Assembly: GCA_017416325.1 (NCBI GenBank)
Contig: JAFQCV010000009.1
Span: forward strand, 51,179 to 115,178
Origin: Oscillospiraceae bacterium
GTDB taxonomy: Bacteria; Bacillota; Clostridia; Oscillospirales; Oscillospiraceae
Length of the DNA stretch: 64,000 nucleotides
Direction: 5' to 3'
The notes beneath the pieces were generated by a model that was given only the letters and a program-made list of their open reading frames with translations, was not told the DNA's origin and did no database searches. The position numbers were made by a program, and so were the translations under genes. Shown here piece after piece: positions 8,178-20,725 of this stretch (its first letter is position 1; each line of letters begins with the position of its first letter).

Positions 8178-11100
8178 TCACCTTGCCCCTCTGTCGGTGG
8201 TAGGTCTTTCACCATCATCGTCAGCACGATCTCCGTCAACGATCTCATTTTCCTTCTTATCCAAGTTAAGCAGGATGTTGAGTTCGTCCAGACGGGCAGA
8301 TTTCTTTTTCAGTTCGTCCTCTTGGGGGAACGGTGCTTCCGCTTCGATTTTGGCGGCTTCCAACTGCTGATGGACATTGTCAAGCTGTGCCTCACATCTT
8401 GCTAACCTTTCGGGGAATGTGTCAATGGCGTTGTCCAGTCGCTGAATGTTACCGAAAATGTCCGTGCCCAAAGTGACCGGATAGCTGAGTTCGCCTTGCA
8501 TCGTGATGACAAATTCCCGTTTCATGCTGTCAAAATGCAGTTTCAAAGAAAAACCCCGATACATTCCAAGAGGAATGGGATCGGGACTGGTCATATTACT
8601 GCACACTTCCAGAATGGCGGAACCGGCTGCTTTCTTGCTGCTGTGGCAAACATTCTCAATGACCATGGGAGAGAACCCGTCCTCGTTGGGGTGGGTATGC
8701 TCCTTAACACGAGCCATGTCAGCTTTCAAACCGTCGATCAGCTGCTCAAAGCTTGCAATCTGCTGGGGGAACTCCTTGATGATCTTATCCTCCAATGCAT
8801 ACCTCTGGCTCAGATGGGAGGCTTTCATAAGCCGTAACCTCTGCACATCAATATCCAGGTCCATCTTTTCCTTGATGTAAGGATTGCCGGTACACAGTGC
8901 CTTGATCTCAGCATAGGACAATGCGGTTTCGTCAATATCCTCTGCAGATCTCACAGGAGATTTGGAGGTCATGATCTGACCGATGAACTTCTGCTTGGAT
9001 TCTACTAGCTGATACAAGTAGCTATCGAAGGTGTTCTCGGTGACATAGGTGTAAATGTCCACCTCATCGTGCATGTTGCCTTGACGGACAATACGGCCTT
9101 CCCGCTGCTGCAGGTCAGAGGGTCGCCACGGACAATCCAAATGGTGCAAAGCGATAAGCCGCTGCTGTACATTCGTACCGGCGCCCATCTTTTGAGTAGA
9201 ACCCAAAAGCACACGGACTTGACCGGAACGAACCTTGCCGAACAGTTCCTTCTTCTGCGCCTCGGTGTTGGCATTGTGGATGTAGGCAATCTGCTCTGCA
9301 GGAATACCCTTGGCGATCAGCTTGTCACGCACATCATCGTAGACATTGAAAGTACCGTCATTATGAGGCGTGGAGAGGTCGCAGAACACAAGCTGGGTGG
9401 ATTGGGTATCCGCGTGTTTCAGCCAAATGTCATAGACCGCATCCGCACAGGCAGTAGCCTTACTGGTTTCGCTGTCGCCCAGCATGGGACTCATAAGCCG
9501 CTGATCCAGCGCCAGCTTTCTGCCATCGTTGGTAATCAGCAGCATATTATCCACGGAAGAATCCACCATCTTATTACGGACTTTTTCTGCTCTCTCGGAC
9601 AGGGCCGCAACCATTTCCTTCTGCTGTTCAGAGGGTTTCAAAACAACATTATGGGGTATGAGCGTAGGAACAGGCAGCTTCAGCATATCTGCAGTCTGGA
9701 TGTCTGCCACTTCCTTGAACATGGCCATCAGTTCCGGGAGGTTATAGAACCGGGAGAACCGGGTCTTTGCTCGATAACCGGAACCTTCCGGGGCAAGCTC
9801 TATAGCAGTCACCGTTTCACCGAAGTTGGATGCCCAGGCATCGAAGTGCAACAGGTCATTCTCTTTCAGTGTGTTGTACTGCAGATACTTCTGCATGGTG
9901 TACATCTCCACCATGGAGTTGGAAATGGGGGTGCCGGTGGCAAAGATAATGCCACGCCCTCCGGTGATCTCGTCCAGGTAGCGGCACTTCATATAAAGGT
10001 CGCTACTCTTCTGTGCTTCTGTCTGGGAGATACCGCCCACATTTCGCATCTTGGAATATGCAGCAAGGTTCTTGTAGTAGTGGGCCTCGTCCACAAAGAT
10101 GCGGTCAACACCCAATTCCTCAAAGGTAACAAGGTCATCCTTACGGGTCTGATCGTTCAGCTTCTCCAGCTTTGCCTGCAGGGATTTACGGGTTTTCTCC
10201 ATCTGCTTGACGGTGAAATTCTCCGCCCGATCTCGTTTGGCTTGGGCAATACCTACCATAACCTCGTCAATCTGCTGCTCCAGGATCGCTTTCTGCCGTT
10301 CCACGGACATAGGGATCTTCTCAAACTGGCTGTGACCAATGATGATAGCATCATAGTCGCCGGTGGCAATTCTGCCGCAGAATTTCTTGCGGTTCTTTGC
10401 TTCAAAGTCCTTTTTGGTTGCCACAAGGATGTTGGCAGAGGGATAAAGCTGCAGGAACTCGGATGCCCATTGCTCTGTCAGATGGTTGGGAACTACGAAC
10501 AGGGACTTTTGACAAAGGCCCAATCGCTTGCTCTCCATGGCGGCGGCTACCATTTCAAAGGTCTTACCGGCACCAACTACATGGGCAAGCAAGGTATTGC
10601 CGCCATAAAGAATGTGGGCAATGGCGTTGACCTGATGGGGTCGCAGCTTGATCTCCGGGTTCATGCCTACGAAGTTCAAGTGACTGCCATCGTACTCACG
10701 GGGGCGGATGGAGTTGAACTTCTCGTTGTAAAGCCTGCACAGGCGTTCTCTGCGGCGTGGGTCTTTCCAGATCCAGTCCTGGAATGCCTGCTTGATCATT
10801 TCCTGCTTGCCCTGTGCAATGGCGGTTTCCTTTTTGTTTAGCACCGGGGTTTTCTTGCCGCTGGCATCATAGACATAATCGAAGATCCGCACATCCTTTA
10901 GGTTCAGCGTTTCTTCGATGATCTTATAGCCATTGATGCGGGTAGTGCCGTAGGTGTTATTCGCCTTAACATTGCTTCGGTCATAGTTCTTTTCAGATAC
11001 ATTCCATTCACCGGTGAGAGGGGTATAGCGGACTTTGACCTTCCACTGGGCATACCGGGGAGTACCAAAGAGTTCATACATGAAGTCCTCTACCACATCG

Positions 11101-14100
11101 GTTGGAAGCCATGTAGCACCCAACCGGACGGAGATCTCACTGGCAGACAAATCCTGTGGCTGCACCTTTTCCAACGCCTCCACATTTGGCTGATACTCCG
11201 GGTATTCCTCTACAAGTTTCTTGGCAAATTCCAGCTTCTTGCGGACATTACCGGACAGGTACTCGTCTGCAGGCAGATACTTGGGACTGCCAAAGCTGGC
11301 AGAAGGATCTAAGAAAATAACGCCTCTCAAATCACTATAAAGCTGCTCTTCGGTTTTGCCGGTCAGCTGCTCCATGTAGGGCATGTCGATCCTTGCTTTT
11401 TCAGCCAGTGACAAAGCCAGTGCCTCCGAAGCAGTATCTACGGAGGTAACAACCACCTTTTGACGGATGGTGCGCTTGGTGAACATATCCGCCTTACGGA
11501 CGAAGTTGCCCTCATCATCCAGAATTTCCAGGGACGCAAGCAGACAGTAGGAACTGTCGGCACTGAATGCGGAGGTATTGGCTCTGGAATTGATAAGGCC
11601 GTACTTCTTGGAGAACTCATCATAAAGATTGTTCAGTTTGGTCTGCTCGGCGGCGATGAAGGATTCCGGGAAGTCCTCTGTCTGATATTCAATCAGCTGG
11701 CGGACACTATCCCGGATGGCAATTAAGCCTTTGATACGACTTTCAGCGGTGGCAGATACATCCACCGGATTCATGCGGCTGTTTTCACGGTAGTAAACCT
11801 TGCCCTCCACAACCGCATAGCTGAAGTTTCTCACATCGGGCAGAGCCGGGATGGATAGATCTTCTTCACCGTCCAAAACCTCGTCCAAATCGTACTCGGT
11901 GATCTCAGCGTGGATGTTCTGAATGGCATCGGAAAGCAGTTCCTCCAAAGAAAGGTTTTCAAAGGGAACACAAGCCAGTTCCGGACCAAAGGGACCGGAG
12001 ATTTCTTTCATGTCACCCAGAATCATATCCGGGTTATCCACGAAATACTGGTTCATCTTATGTCCGTTGGCGTCGGTATTCAGATGCACCCAGGCAGGCT
12101 CAATGTCCACCATGCGGTCCCGTTTCTGCAGGAAGATAATATCGGAGGTCACTTCCGTGCCGGCAGCACTCTTAAAGGTATCATTAGGCAAGCGAATGGC
12201 ACCCAGCAGGTCTGCCCGTTGTGCGATATACTTTCGCACTGCGGGATTCTCCTTGTCCATGGTGCCTTTGGAAGTGATAAATGCCACGATACCACCGGGA
12301 CGAACCTTGTCCAAGGTTCTGGCAAAGAAGTAGTCGTGGATCAGGAAATTGTGCTTGTCATACTGCTTGTCGGGGACTTTGAACTGACCGAAAGGAACAT
12401 TGCCGATGGCGGCATCAAAGAAGCTGTCGGGCAGTTCCGTCTTTTCAAATCCCTGCACAGCAATGGAGGATTTCTGATAAAGCTGCTGGGCGATTCGTCC
12501 GGAAATGCTATCCAGTTCCACGCCGTACAGTTGAGACTGCGCCATGCTGTCGGGCAGCATACCAAGGAAGTTACCGACACCGCAGGAGGGTTCCAAAATG
12601 TTGCCCTGTCTGAAGTTCATGCTCTCCAACGCCTTATACATGGCTCGAATGACCACAGGAGGCGTGTAAAATGCCGTCAAGGAGGATTCCCTGGCGGCTG
12701 CATATTCTTCTGCTGTCAGTAAGTCTTTCAGCTCCTGGTACTTGGGATGCCGGTCATCAAACCAGTGGGACAAACCACCCCAACCTACATATTGGGACAG
12801 CACTTCCTGTTCTTCCGGTGTTGCCAATCTGCTCTCTGCTTCCAACTGCTTCAACAGGCGGATAGCAGCCACATTGTTGGCATACCGCTGACTAGGTGTT
12901 CCTACGCCCAGATCATCGTCTGTGATGCGGAAATTGTGTCGCTGGCTGGTTGGGATTTCCGGTAGAATAACGGTTACCGCTGTTCGTGCTTTCGGCTTGG
13001 GTGCAGGAGGTGCCAGCATCTGCGGCTGTTGGATGGGGATTTCACGGAACTGACTGTTTCGCTCATCCTGGGCAAGCATCGCTTCAAACCGTTCCTTACT
13101 TTCTGCTCGGAATACAGGATAGGCCAAGGTTGGGTCACGCAGCTGCACCTCACGATCCCGAATCTGCTCAATGCGGAATGCGGTATCGTCCAAATAGACG
13201 GTATTGCCAACAGAATATTGCCAAAGTACATCGTCTGCTCTCACAGCGACCTTTGCCAGCTGTTCCTCCGTGAAAGAGTACAGGTCATCCATATCCGGGT
13301 CCAGCAGTTCTTTTTCAGTCAGTTCTTCCAAAGAACCGTACTGTCGGCGGTCTACAATGACACCCTCTACATACCGGTCAATACTGAAATCAATCAGATT
13401 TGCGTGGATTTGGATAGGAATTTCATCCTGGGTGATGGTGGTATGACCCATACCCACATGCCGCAGATCTTCGTACTCCACTCTGGAGTCGAACATGCCG
13501 ATACAGTATCGGTCAATGTAGCGCAATGCCTTTTCCAGCGGTGTTTCGGCACGGCGGCTGTGAATCACTCCGTTTTCCAGATTCTGCAGGAAATGGGGGC
13601 GCTCCATGATCGTGGGGAACATGGCGGCATCGCCAACTTCGCGGTAGAAAATCCGCTTCTCCGTGATACCGGTGATGTAGATCTCCTTGTCACCCTCGTC
13701 CTGCTTCATAATAAAGAAGTCGCCCTCATTGACAGGAAGCGGTTCTGTTTCAGCGGATATATTTGCCACATCGCTGAGAACTTGCTGGATGAACGGGTCA
13801 CGGTCAAGGGCATCGGGGTCAACCACTTGCCCGTTTACAATACCGTTTCGCTCCAACCTTTCACGGATCGCAGCAGGGTCTACATCGTCAAGGAAATCGT
13901 GTTCCGGTTCTGCCTGCTGGTAGGGATTATCTACCTTTTGGAATCCCGCAACGGGAGAGTCCAGGTCCTCCATAAAGTCCGTGGGGATAGTTTTCCCGTC
14001 CTTGTCCCGGTACAGAATGATGCTGATAGGCACACCGTTGCCGTTACAGTCCAGAACCTCTTTTACCAGTTCATCCCCATCCAGGAACTCCCCGGAATAG

Positions 14101-17100
14101 GCGACTTTGCCATCGTTGCTCAGATAGTCAATTCTGCCTGCCATGGGCACCGTGGACATATCCACGGCGGTCAGTTCTTTCAAATCCAGTTGTCGCAGTT
14201 TTTGCGCCAACATGGTTTCCAGATCGGGGAACTTCTCTTTCTTGACAACAACCCCATCCATCTTGGTGATGATAGCGGCGTTTTCCAGGTCTGCATAGAC
14301 CGTAATGCTGTGCAGATCATTGTCCGTCAGTCCGGTGCCAATAGGGATAAGGTTTCCGTCTTTCTCCATGCTGTACTCCACACCGTACTCCTGCCGTATA
14401 AAGTCACGGATGAGCCGCTGTGCTTCTGCAACTTCGTGGAGGAAGTTGGGGGAAGCCATAACCAAATTGCCCTTGTCGAGATTCCTTTCAAATTCCTCCC
14501 GGTTCATGTTGGTGGCTTCCTGGTCGGGAAGATCTAAGGGGAAGGTGTACCAAACATCATCTGGATCAATGCTCTGAATAACGGCAACAGCACGGCCAAT
14601 CTGATCGTCACCGGCAATAAATGCCGCGCCCTTTCGGTATTCCTTTCCGTTGGGTGTGGTCATTGCGGTATCGGGCGTAAGTCCGTTTTGCTGCTGCACC
14701 TTATTCAGATAGTTCTCGGCAGATTCCTGTTCGGCAAATCGGAACAGCTGCCCATCTTCGCCATAGTAGCGATTCAGCGCAGCATCCCAAATTCCCATAA
14801 TGCCACCCTCTTGGGGGAGTAACCGAAGGGAGAACCGTTTGGGATCGTTCTTTTCCAAGTGAGGGCGCTCCAATCCCATAAAGAAGTCGCCATTGTCCAG
14901 ATTCAACTCAAAGTGACCACGGCGTATCTTCCACGGAGCATGGTCGGGATCGTCTATTTTGGTGTACCAAACATAGCTGTCATTGACATAATCAATCACA
15001 GCACCGGGTCGCCACACCTGCATCACATAACTACTGAAGGTATCGCCAATGCGGTATTCCGTGCCTCCGGGAGAACGGAACACAACACCTTCCAAAGTGC
15101 CACCTTCCGGGCGTTCTGCCACATTCTGCAGTCCTGCCAAGTAGTTATCAGCACTTGTTTGATTGTAGAAGCCGATAATGGCACCCGACTCTGTGTAGAA
15201 GGTATCCAAGGTTGCATCCCAGATTGCCAATTCTCCCTCTGCGTCCGGGTGTGGACGGATAGAGAACCGATTGGGGTCTGCCTTGGAAATGTGTTTGGAG
15301 AGCATGGGGTAGGTTTCTTCCCAAATTTCACTGTGCAGCTTGTCGTGGAATGCCGGGGTATCGTAGTACATCTGCAGAAAGTGGTTTTCCCACTGTCCGG
15401 TGTTGACTACGGTACTGATAGCCGCATTACATTCGATCTGTGCGTTCTGCTGATCGGAGTTCCGGCAGGCATTTTGATACTTAATATCCGTAAGGACAGC
15501 ATCCCGGACTGCGGGGTAGTTGCGCTCATAGACGGAGTTAAAGGTAGGTGTTTCGGAGTGAACGGCAGTTTGCGGCTCCAGTTCCCGGTACTCACCGGAA
15601 TAGAGGAACAGTTCATTTTCACCGGGCAAATACAGCTTGCCGTTCTCTGCACAGCGGAACACATCTGCCTTGGAGTCACCGGTTGCTGCATAAAAGTCCT
15701 TGTGAGAATATGCAGCTTTTGCCCAGTCATAGGCAGACAGACCCAGCTCACGGTCAGAGGCAATTTCCTCTTTCATCAGCTTGTCCATGTCATGCCCATC
15801 GGTCAGATTACCTACCGGCTCAAAGTGATACCCGCCGAATTGGATGTAGACAGGCTTGGATATGGTGGCGATTTCCTTTCCGGTCAAGTCCCTGGACGCA
15901 ATGGCAACGGCATGTGTGCGGCGCAGCTTATCCACATACTTATCAAGGACATGATAAGGAAAACCGCACATTTCCACTCTGCCGCTTCCAGGAATATTCC
16001 GGTTTGTCAGAGTCAGATCCAGCAGCGGCGCAATTTCCTTGGCATCCTCGCCGTACATTTCATAGAAGTCGCCAACCTGGAACAGCACAATCTCATCGGG
16101 ATGCGCTGCTTTCACATCGTTGTATTCCATGAAAGGCAGTTGTGTGGTCGGTGCTGCGCTCTGTTGATCGGCACTTTCTTTCGCCGCTGCTTCCTCTGCC
16201 AGCTGCCGTTCCACTTCCACATCGAAGGGGACATCGCCAGCGGGTGCTTCTGCCTCCGGTACAGCTTCCACTTCCCGGAGGTACTTATCGTTCATGGGGT
16301 TCTCTTTCAGTAAGTCAAAGAACTCCTGCCGGGGATATACCTTGTGGAACAGAGGGAATGTGGGGTCATAGAGAGTTACTTCCTCGTCACCCAAGGAAAG
16401 CAGTTCATACTGCTGGGCACCGATATACAGAGGATCGCCCAAGGACAGCTTGTACTCTTTTGGAGGCGGGGGCGGCGGATTCAGTTCATCGTAGGTTGGC
16501 TCCATGGGACGGGCGATCTCGCCGTTGAGCTTTTCCAGCATCGCCTTTGCTCGGTCTACATGATGGGCATTGGCGGCAATGACCTGTTCCATAGCTTCCC
16601 GCATTGCAGGCAGGACAAACACATCACCCTGCGCCAGCCGGGTTGTCTTTTCGCCCTGTCCAAATGCAGACCAACACTGAGAAAGCGGATAGAGATAAAA
16701 ACACCGATCCTTTTCGCCCATTTGCTCCCAAAAGTCGTTATGGTCGTAGATGATGGACCGGAACTCTTCCACCAGTTTGTGCCGTTCTTCCATAACCGCC
16801 TTGTTACGCAGATAGGCAGGATATGCAGCTTTCTGCTTTGGGGTCAGATATCGGTCAGCAGCGATTAGTTCCCGGATGCGCTTTTCCACCATGGGCCATG
16901 TCAGAAGAACTTCCGCCGTATCCTGGGTTTCTGAATCATACCGGGAAACACTAATGCCTTTTCCGTCATGGTTTTCCCATAATCCACTTCCGGGAATGGC
17001 ATCGGAATGACCGCCCCAGCCATAAGCCTTTTTCAAAAACTCGATGTTTTCTTTCGCAGTCTTGTTCTGCATGAACTGCTCATAAATGGCAAGCTTCCCA

Positions 17101-18770
17101 TTTTCATAGCTGCTACCGTAGCAGATTACATAGTCAATGGCAGCTTGGGGAAAGTCAAAACCGGTTCCATCTTTGAACTCTCCACGGAGGATCTTCGCTT
17201 TCTGCATTTCCTCGGTGGGCAGGAAAACTTCATCCGGTGCCAGCCATGTGTCCAGTAACAGCATACCTTCAATGTGCCGTGCAACGGTAGACCAACGGTA
17301 ATAGACTTCCCGTTCCCGGCTGGGGTAGGAACCTCGCCACATGTGGAACATATCGTCATAGGCTCGATAACCGACCCGCTGACCATTACTGAGGATCTGT
17401 TCAATGAAAGTGTTATCAAAGAAACCCTTAATAAAATTGCCGCGTTCCTCTGTGTCCGGATTGGACGCGAAGAATGCGGCAATTTCTACTCGGTGATTTC
17501 TTAGCTTTTCACAGGTGCGGAGTAATTCATTTTTTTCTGGGTCTTGATGGAAATACTCAACATCATGGACGAAGTTTCCATTCCGTCCACTTAGCTGTAA
17601 ACCACTTCCGCCAGAACTGTCTCCTCGGCTGCTTGCCGGAGGTTGTTCATCAGCTGGACCCACAACATCTGATCCTTCGCTTTCAGCTCCTCCGTCACGC
17701 CCTGTTCCTTGGACAACTTCTGCAGCAGGTTCTCCAGCATCTCGTTGGCCTGCCGGTCCACTTCCTCCAGATGTGCGTTCAGCTTGTCCGCCAACATCAT
17801 CCCGGTGTACAGTGCTTTCCTGTGGTTCAGCAGGAAGCTGCGCCGCAGCATTCCATACTTGCCCACTTTCGGTGCCTCCGGTACTTCCAGGTTCGGGAGC
17901 AGATAGTCGCCCTGCGTTGTATAAGTCAGTTTCATGGTCTGTTCTCCTTTCGGTTTTTGTTTTTCTGTCCTCATGATAGCGATTTTCTTCACGGTTGGCA
18001 AATGTGCGAGCATTGGATTTTTCTTCCCGCTGAATAGCACGGACTGTCACTTCAATTTCCCGAAGAACCATTTCGGAAATATCGCTGGCTGCAACGCCAA
18101 GGACACCGATGGTTTCGTGGGTGTTAAAGTCCAGCACATGGGCAAAGTCCTCAAAGGTATAGAGTTCATTTGCATCCAGTCCGCAGCGGGTCATCAGCAT
18201 ATAGCCAACACTGCTTATCAGAGTTTGACGAAGCCACTGCTTTGTGTTCAGTTCGTCCAGTTCTTCCAAAAGGCTGTTGCCCTTTACCGCAGTTAAGGTG
18301 GCAACATAGTCGTCCAGATTGTCATTGACTGCATACTCTGCAATCTGCATGAGGAAACTCCGAAAGTCGCTGGTATCTGTCGCTTCACCGAAGCTGTTAC
18401 TCAGGGCCTCTTTCACATCATCCAGATAACGATCCTGCAGCTGCCAAAGGTTGACCTCTCTGCCTGCTCTGCTGTTGGTATCGGACAGATCGAACACATA
18501 GCGCAGTTTGTAGGGCACATCCCGGTCCACCAAAAGGGCAATACCTCTTGTGCCAGCATTTACCCATCTACCCAGCTTGTTCCATGTGTCGATCTCCGCA
18601 CAGGCGGTTGCATCCGGTTTCTGTGCGTGAATCAGCAGCTGTTCCTTGAAGTCGTACTTGTAGTTGTTTGCGGCGGTGTGAAGGAAGGCCATAAACCTTT
18701 CGGTATTGGAGGTTATGCTCAGCGCCTCCCGCGCCGCCATTTCTTTTATGATTTGCAATTTACTGGGCAT
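8178..18770 (-). CDS. Giant polyvalent ICE protein: MutS-like + N6-adenine methyltransferase + SNF2 helicase (3,530 aa)
   Basis: One uninterrupted frame. Approximate order: conserved N-terminal domain (1-270); low-complexity G/E/A/R linker (279-393) that coincides with the overlapping tnpV; accessory domains; a MutS N-terminal-like domain near 876-965 ([13 protein letters not shown]); DUF3849 and several repeated polyvalent-associated domains (about 1000-1900). Next is an N6-adenine methyltransferase with motif [12 protein letters not shown] near 2060 and catalytic IGNVPFG. Last is an SNF2/DEAD helicase with VVGAGKTFE near 2735, VDEAHYYKN near 2890 and [10 protein letters not shown] near 3225, then a coiled C-terminus. 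Such proteins are thought to enter the recipient or protect incoming DNA by modification and remodelling; this is inference. The Toprim gene follows within 5 bases. It is longer than the usual 2,000-2,900 residues of the family. Confidence 0.93.
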   Translation of the reverse strand: MPSKLQIIKEMAAREALSITSNTERFMAFLHTAANNYKYDFKEQLLIHAQKPDATACAEIDTWNKLGRWVNAGTRGIALLVDRDVPYKLRYVFDLSDTNSRAGREVNLWQLQDRYLDDVKEALSNSFGEATDTSDFRSFLMQIAEYAVNDNLDDYVATLTAVKGNSLLEELDELNTKQWLRQTLISSVGYMLMTRCGLDANELYTFEDFAHVLDFNTHETIGVLGVAASDISEMVLREIEVTVRAIQREEKSNARTFANREENRYHEDRKTKTERRTDHETDLYNAGRLSAPEPGSTGGTESGQVWNAAAQLPAEPQESTVHRDDVGGQAERTSGGSGPAGQRDAGEPAAEVVQGTGRDGGAESEGSDVVGPADEQPPASSRGDSSGGSGLQLSGRNGNFVHDVEYFHQDPEKNELLRTCEKLRNHRVEIAAFFASNPDTEERGNFIKGFFDNTFIEQILSNGQRVGYRAYDDMFHMWRGSYPSREREVYYRWSTVARHIEGMLLLDTWLAPDEVFLPTEEMQKAKILRGEFKDGTGFDFPQAAIDYVICYGSSYENGKLAIYEQFMQNKTAKENIEFLKKAYGWGGHSDAIPGSGLWENHDGKGISVSRYDSETQDTAEVLLTWPMVEKRIRELIAADRYLTPKQKAAYPAYLRNKAVMEERHKLVEEFRSIIYDHNDFWEQMGEKDRCFYLYPLSQCWSAFGQGEKTTRLAQGDVFVLPAMREAMEQVIAANAHHVDRAKAMLEKLNGEIARPMEPTYDELNPPPPPPKEYKLSLGDPLYIGAQQYELLSLGDEEVTLYDPTFPLFHKVYPRQEFFDLLKENPMNDKYLREVEAVPEAEAPAGDVPFDVEVERQLAEEAAAKESADQQSAAPTTQLPFMEYNDVKAAHPDEIVLFQVGDFYEMYGEDAKEIAPLLDLTLTNRNIPGSGRVEMCGFPYHVLDKYVDKLRRTHAVAIASRDLTGKEIATISKPVYIQFGGYHFEPVGNLTDGHDMDKLMKEEIASDRELGLSAYDWAKAAYSHKDFYAATGDSKADVFRCAENGKLYLPGENELFLYSGEYRELEPQTAVHSETPTFNSVYERNYPAVRDAVLTDIKYQNACRNSDQQNAQIECNAAISTVVNTGQWENHFLQMYYDTPAFHDKLHSEIWEETYPMLSKHISKADPNRFSIRPHPDAEGELAIWDATLDTFYTESGAIIGFYNQTSADNYLAGLQNVAERPEGGTLEGVVFRSPGGTEYRIGDTFSSYVMQVWRPGAVIDYVNDSYVWYTKIDDPDHAPWKIRRGHFELNLDNGDFFMGLERPHLEKNDPKRFSLRLLPQEGGIMGIWDAALNRYYGEDGQLFRFAEQESAENYLNKVQQQNGLTPDTAMTTPNGKEYRKGAAFIAGDDQIGRAVAVIQSIDPDDVWYTFPLDLPDQEATNMNREEFERNLDKGNLVMASPNFLHEVAEAQRLIRDFIRQEYGVEYSMEKDGNLIPIGTGLTDNDLHSITVYADLENAAIITKMDGVVVKKEKFPDLETMLAQKLRQLDLKELTAVDMSTVPMAGRIDYLSNDGKVAYSGEFLDGDELVKEVLDCNGNGVPISIILYRDKDGKTIPTDFMEDLDSPVAGFQKVDNPYQQAEPEHDFLDDVDPAAIRERLERNGIVNGQVVDPDALDRDPFIQQVLSDVANISAETEPLPVNEGDFFIMKQDEGDKEIYITGITEKRIFYREVGDAAMFPTIMERPHFLQNLENGVIHSRRAETPLEKALRYIDRYCIGMFDSRVEYEDLRHVGMGHTTITQDEIPIQIHANLIDFSIDRYVEGVIVDRRQYGSLEELTEKELLDPDMDDLYSFTEEQLAKVAVRADDVLWQYSVGNTVYLDDTAFRIEQIRDREVQLRDPTLAYPVFRAESKERFEAMLAQDERNSQFREIPIQQPQMLAPPAPKPKARTAVTVILPEIPTSQRHNFRITDDDLGVGTPSQRYANNVAAIRLLKQLEAESRLATPEEQEVLSQYVGWGGLSHWFDDRHPKYQELKDLLTAEEYAAARESSLTAFYTPPVVIRAMYKALESMNFRQGNILEPSCGVGNFLGMLPDSMAQSQLYGVELDSISGRIAQQLYQKSSIAVQGFEKTELPDSFFDAAIGNVPFGQFKVPDKQYDKHNFLIHDYFFARTLDKVRPGGIVAFITSKGTMDKENPAVRKYIAQRADLLGAIRLPNDTFKSAAGTEVTSDIIFLQKRDRMVDIEPAWVHLNTDANGHKMNQYFVDNPDMILGDMKEISGPFGPELACVPFENLSLEELLSDAIQNIHAEITEYDLDEVLDGEEDLSIPALPDVRNFSYAVVEGKVYYRENSRMNPVDVSATAESRIKGLIAIRDSVRQLIEYQTEDFPESFIAAEQTKLNNLYDEFSKKYGLINSRANTSAFSADSSYCLLASLEILDDEGNFVRKADMFTKRTIRQKVVVTSVDTASEALALSLAEKARIDMPYMEQLTGKTEEQLYSDLRGVIFLDPSASFGSPKYLPADEYLSGNVRKKLEFAKKLVEEYPEYQPNVEALEKVQPQDLSASEISVRLGATWLPTDVVEDFMYELFGTPRYAQWKVKVRYTPLTGEWNVSEKNYDRSNVKANNTYGTTRINGYKIIEETLNLKDVRIFDYVYDASGKKTPVLNKKETAIAQGKQEMIKQAFQDWIWKDPRRRERLCRLYNEKFNSIRPREYDGSHLNFVGMNPEIKLRPHQVNAIAHILYGGNTLLAHVVGAGKTFEMVAAAMESKRLGLCQKSLFVVPNHLTEQWASEFLQLYPSANILVATKKDFEAKNRKKFCGRIATGDYDAIIIGHSQFEKIPMSVERQKAILEQQIDEVMVGIAQAKRDRAENFTVKQMEKTRKSLQAKLEKLNDQTRKDDLVTFEELGVDRIFVDEAHYYKNLAAYSKMRNVGGISQTEAQKSSDLYMKCRYLDEITGGRGIIFATGTPISNSMVEMYTMQKYLQYNTLKENDLLHFDAWASNFGETVTAIELAPEGSGYRAKTRFSRFYNLPELMAMFKEVADIQTADMLKLPVPTLIPHNVVLKPSEQQKEMVAALSERAEKVRNKMVDSSVDNMLLITNDGRKLALDQRLMSPMLGDSETSKATACADAVYDIWLKHADTQSTQLVFCDLSTPHNDGTFNVYDDVRDKLIAKGIPAEQIAYIHNANTEAQKKELFGKVRSGQVRVLLGSTQKMGAGTNVQQRLIALHHLDCPWRPSDLQQREGRIVRQGNMHDEVDIYTYVTENTFDSYLYQLVESKQKFIGQIMTSKSPVRSAEDIDETALSYAEIKALCTGNPYIKEKMDLDIDVQRLRLMKASHLSQRYALEDKIIKEFPQQIASFEQLIDGLKADMARVKEHTHPNEDGFSPMVIENVCHSSKKAAGSAILEVCSNMTSPDPIPLGMYRGFSLKLHFDSMKREFVITMQGELSYPVTLGTDIFGNIQRLDNAIDTFPERLARCEAQLDNVHQQLEAAKIEAEAPFPQEDELKKKSARLDELNILLNLDKKENEIVDGDRADDDGERPTTDRGAR
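17591..17935 (-). CDS. tnpV: TnpV-family protein encoded in an alternative frame wholly inside the giant helicase gene
   Basis: A 114-residue product starting at ATG 17935 with an excellent ribosome site (AAAGGAG, then AACAGACC, then ATG). It matches Tnp[12 protein letters not shown] near the start, then a [18 protein letters not shown] block, [19 protein letters not shown], and [14 protein letters not shown] near the end. The second TnpV at 63022-63402 has the same blocks (LHGDYYLPDL, LTSDKLNGYLADIDKQADEM, DNQMEWVAWMNNIR). It is read +1 relative to the giant frame, whose residues 279-393 are consequently low complexity ([10 protein letters not shown] and similar). TnpV was named from Tn4451-type transposons; function unknown. 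Homology plus ribosome site make expression likely. Confidence 0.8.
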   Translation of the reverse strand: MKLTYTTQGDYLLPNLEVPEAPKVGKYGMLRRSFLLNHRKALYTGMMLADKLNAHLEEVDRQANEMLENLLQKLSKEQGVTEELKAKDQMLWVQLMNNLRQAAEETVLAEVVYS

Positions 18771-18794
18771 TTCGCACCTCCTAACATATTGTTT

Positions 18795-19649
18795 TTAGGT
18801 TTCTGTTGCTTGGATGTCACCGTTTTTCAGTCTGGAACAGATAATCTCCGGGCGAACCCATACTCGTTGGAACTTTCGCCAGTCGGGATTGGTCTGTCCA
18901 TCCTTATCCCGATACAGCATGGCAAAGGGTACAAAACCTGCCGCCCATGTATCCAGCAATCGCTTTTCAGCTTTTTCTATCGTATCTCCGGGATAACCAA
19001 TGAGGACATAGCAGGCTGCACGGTGGGATGCTTTTGTGATGCCGCCCTCACGCAACAGCTTACCTGCGGCTACAAGCGGCTCATAATCATCGGGGGTGTC
19101 GTAGGCGAAGTACATCCGCTTGGTTTTGGTTTCCCGCAGCAGATCTACATGCCATGGCAGAAGCAGCTTTGCTTCCAAGCCTCCGGTAAACACAGGCTTT
19201 TCTTCCTGCTGTTTCAGCATATCAAACACATCCCGGATGTGCTGTTCGGAACAGGCCAGCAGATTATCGTCCAATACGATATGCCCCTCGGTGATGGGCA
19301 GTTCCCGGAGAACGCCGCCCTCTCTCATGGGGACAGAACAGAACCAACAGCGATTGTGACAACCTCTGGAGGTAATGACATACCCCTTTTTCAGATACAT
19401 ACCGGGCACAAAGTCGCCACCCGGATGGTTAAAGGCGGGTCCTCCCACAAGAACCGGCACACCCAAACTGCGCCACGCATCTGCAAGCATTTCTGCTTTC
19501 GGCAGATCGTAGGTGAACGCCACGGATACATGAACCTCATCAATATCTGCCAGTCCGTCCTTGGGTAGAACAGATGTAAAAGCCAGCACATCGTCAGGTG
19601 TTGCTTTTGTTCTGCGTGGAAATACCCTCGCAATTCTCTTATCTTCCAT
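18795..19649 (-). CDS. Radical SAM protein of the ICE
   Basis: 284 residues with a radical-SAM cluster motif CX3CX2C (Cys97, Cys101, Cys104 in SRGCHNRCWFCSVP), followed by an LDDNLLA segment and a YVLIGYPGDT loop typical of the TIM-barrel half. The N-terminal about 80 residues resemble a cobalamin-binding-like lead (VHVSVAFTYDLPKAE, LVGGPAFNHPGG), but no DxHxxG is seen. Substrate unknown. It lies three genes from a PAPS-reductase-like PP-loop protein, suggesting a shared nucleotide or tRNA/DNA modification role (inference). It starts at ATG 19649; its gene ends 25 bases before the giant gene. Confidence 0.85.
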   Translation of the reverse strand: MEDKRIARVFPRRTKATPDDVLAFTSVLPKDGLADIDEVHVSVAFTYDLPKAEMLADAWRSLGVPVLVGGPAFNHPGGDFVPGMYLKKGYVITSRGCHNRCWFCSVPMREGGVLRELPITEGHIVLDDNLLACSEQHIRDVFDMLKQQEEKPVFTGGLEAKLLLPWHVDLLRETKTKRMYFAYDTPDDYEPLVAAGKLLREGGITKASHRAACYVLIGYPGDTIEKAEKRLLDTWAAGFVPFAMLYRDKDGQTNPDWRKFQRVWVRPEIICSRLKNGDIQATET

Positions 19650-19659
19650 AACAGCACCT

Positions 19660-19989
19660 TCAGTCCAGCTTGATTTTGACTTCTACGGTCACACCACGTT
19701 CCGGAAGCACAGAGGCGAACAGCAGACCGGTCCGGGCGTTGGAAATGGTAGTGACCAGTTCATTCATGCGGCAGACCGTCGCATTGATCTCCTTCTGATT
19801 ATCTGCATAGTAATAGCCGGTTTCGTCACTGCAGATGGGAAAGCCATCTTTCCGTAAACTGCTGATCTTACGGCGTAGATTTCGCCCATCAATGCAAAAA
19901 AGCCGCTGCAGCTCACGACTGTAGACGGCTTTACTCTTTCCGGTGTGGTGTTTTTTGAGATATTCGCAGATTGCGGTTCGTTTATCCAT
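19660..19989 (-). CDS. Small winged-helix/HTH-like ICE protein
   Basis: About 109 residues from ATG 19989, chosen because it has a clear AAGGAGGAATCGCCT leader; a longer reading frame from 20061 lies in the preceding gene. The segment YSRELQRLFCIDGRNLRRKISSLRKDGFPI reads as a helix-turn-helix followed by a wing with SDETGYYYA, so it probably binds DNA. Likely an element regulator or accessory protein; no named family assigned. It is followed closely by the radical SAM gene in the same operon. Confidence 0.65.
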   Translation of the reverse strand: MDKRTAICEYLKKHHTGKSKAVYSRELQRLFCIDGRNLRRKISSLRKDGFPICSDETGYYYADNQKEINATVCRMNELVTTISNARTGLLFASVLPERGVTVEVKIKLD

Positions 19990-20002
19990 AGGCGATTCCT
20001 CC

Positions 20003-20374
20003 TTATCTTTCGTGGTCCCGTTTCCGGGGTTTTTGAATAGGATAGTGTTCCAGATATTCACGGAGTTTTACGGAATATCCGTTATCCACCCAGTCCTTCT
20101 CCGGGTCTATATCCTTAAAACTGTTATCATATTTGGGGTGGCGCTGTAATGGGATAGGGGTAGTTGACAGTAACGATCCGTAGCGGTTTGCCACTGCCCA
20201 GGCACAGACTTGAATGGGTTGTCCCTGGTTCTCGCTGTGATGCCGCACGGCATACAGGTGGACCCCTCTGGGAATGGTGCTGTGGTCAATATGGGATGTG
20301 GTAAACAACATGGGATGACCAAACAGAGTGACGGTTTCAAACCGATGCTCTTTCGCATTTACTCCAAAACGCAT
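20003..20374 (-). CDS. LPD28-like ICE protein
   Basis: About 123 residues from ATG 20374 (MRFGVNAKEHRFETVTL). The pattern TVTLFGHPMLFTTSHID, then PRGVHLYAVRHH, then a C-terminal YLEHYP resembles the LPD28-type polyvalent-associated domain seen as stand-alone proteins in ICEs. No enzyme motif. It follows the DUF3848 gene with a 5-base gap and precedes the HTH gene. Function unknown. Confidence 0.6.
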   Translation of the reverse strand: MRFGVNAKEHRFETVTLFGHPMLFTTSHIDHSTIPRGVHLYAVRHHSENQGQPIQVCAWAVANRYGSLLSTTPIPLQRHPKYDNSFKDIDPEKDWVDNGYSVKLREYLEHYPIQKPRKRDHER

Positions 20375-20378
20375 ATTG

Positions 20379-20714
20379 TCACCTCTCTGCACCGGTGCGG
20401 ATACTGCGATCAGCAGTATATTCCTCCGCTTTGTCCATCATAAAGGACACCAGCACATCCATGGAATTACTGGAATGATTGCCGTATTCCTTAAACAAGC
20501 TGTCCAGCAGTCTGGGCCTGCGCAGCAATGCTCTGGCTTGTTTCGCAGAAAACTCGGTTTCGTTTATGAGCATTACCATATCGGATTTGGTAGCATACTC
20601 ATAGGCACGGTCCAAAACTTCCTGCGGACTTTTTGCGAGTAACTGCTTGCGCAGTATTGTGAGTTCTGCCCGTGCCTTTTTGCGGAGAATGATATTCACT
20701 TCTCTTGTGTCCAT
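20379..20714 (-). CDS. DUF3848-like ICE protein
   Basis: 111 residues, largely helical, with the DUF3848-like blocks LAKSPQEVLDRAYEYATKSDM and LINETEFSAKQARALLR. ATG at 20714 has AAGGAGGGCAATATG as leader. Small helical proteins of this family recur next to PP-loop and SNF2 genes in CTn elements; their role is unknown. Nothing suggests membrane or secreted location. Confidence 0.7.
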   Translation of the reverse strand: MDTREVNIILRKKARAELTILRKQLLAKSPQEVLDRAYEYATKSDMVMLINETEFSAKQARALLRRPRLLDSLFKEYGNHSSNSMDVLVSFMMDKAEEYTADRSIRTGAER

Positions 20715-20725
20715 ATTGCCCTCCT

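Noticed and set aside
9069-10841. 590-codon plus-strand open frame opposite the giant helicase gene
   Set aside because: It has no ribosome site and no recognisable protein features; it mirrors the helicase coding region and is explained by its codon bias.
13029-16313. Two further long plus-strand frames opposite the same gene
   Set aside because: Antisense shadows without ribosome sites or family features.
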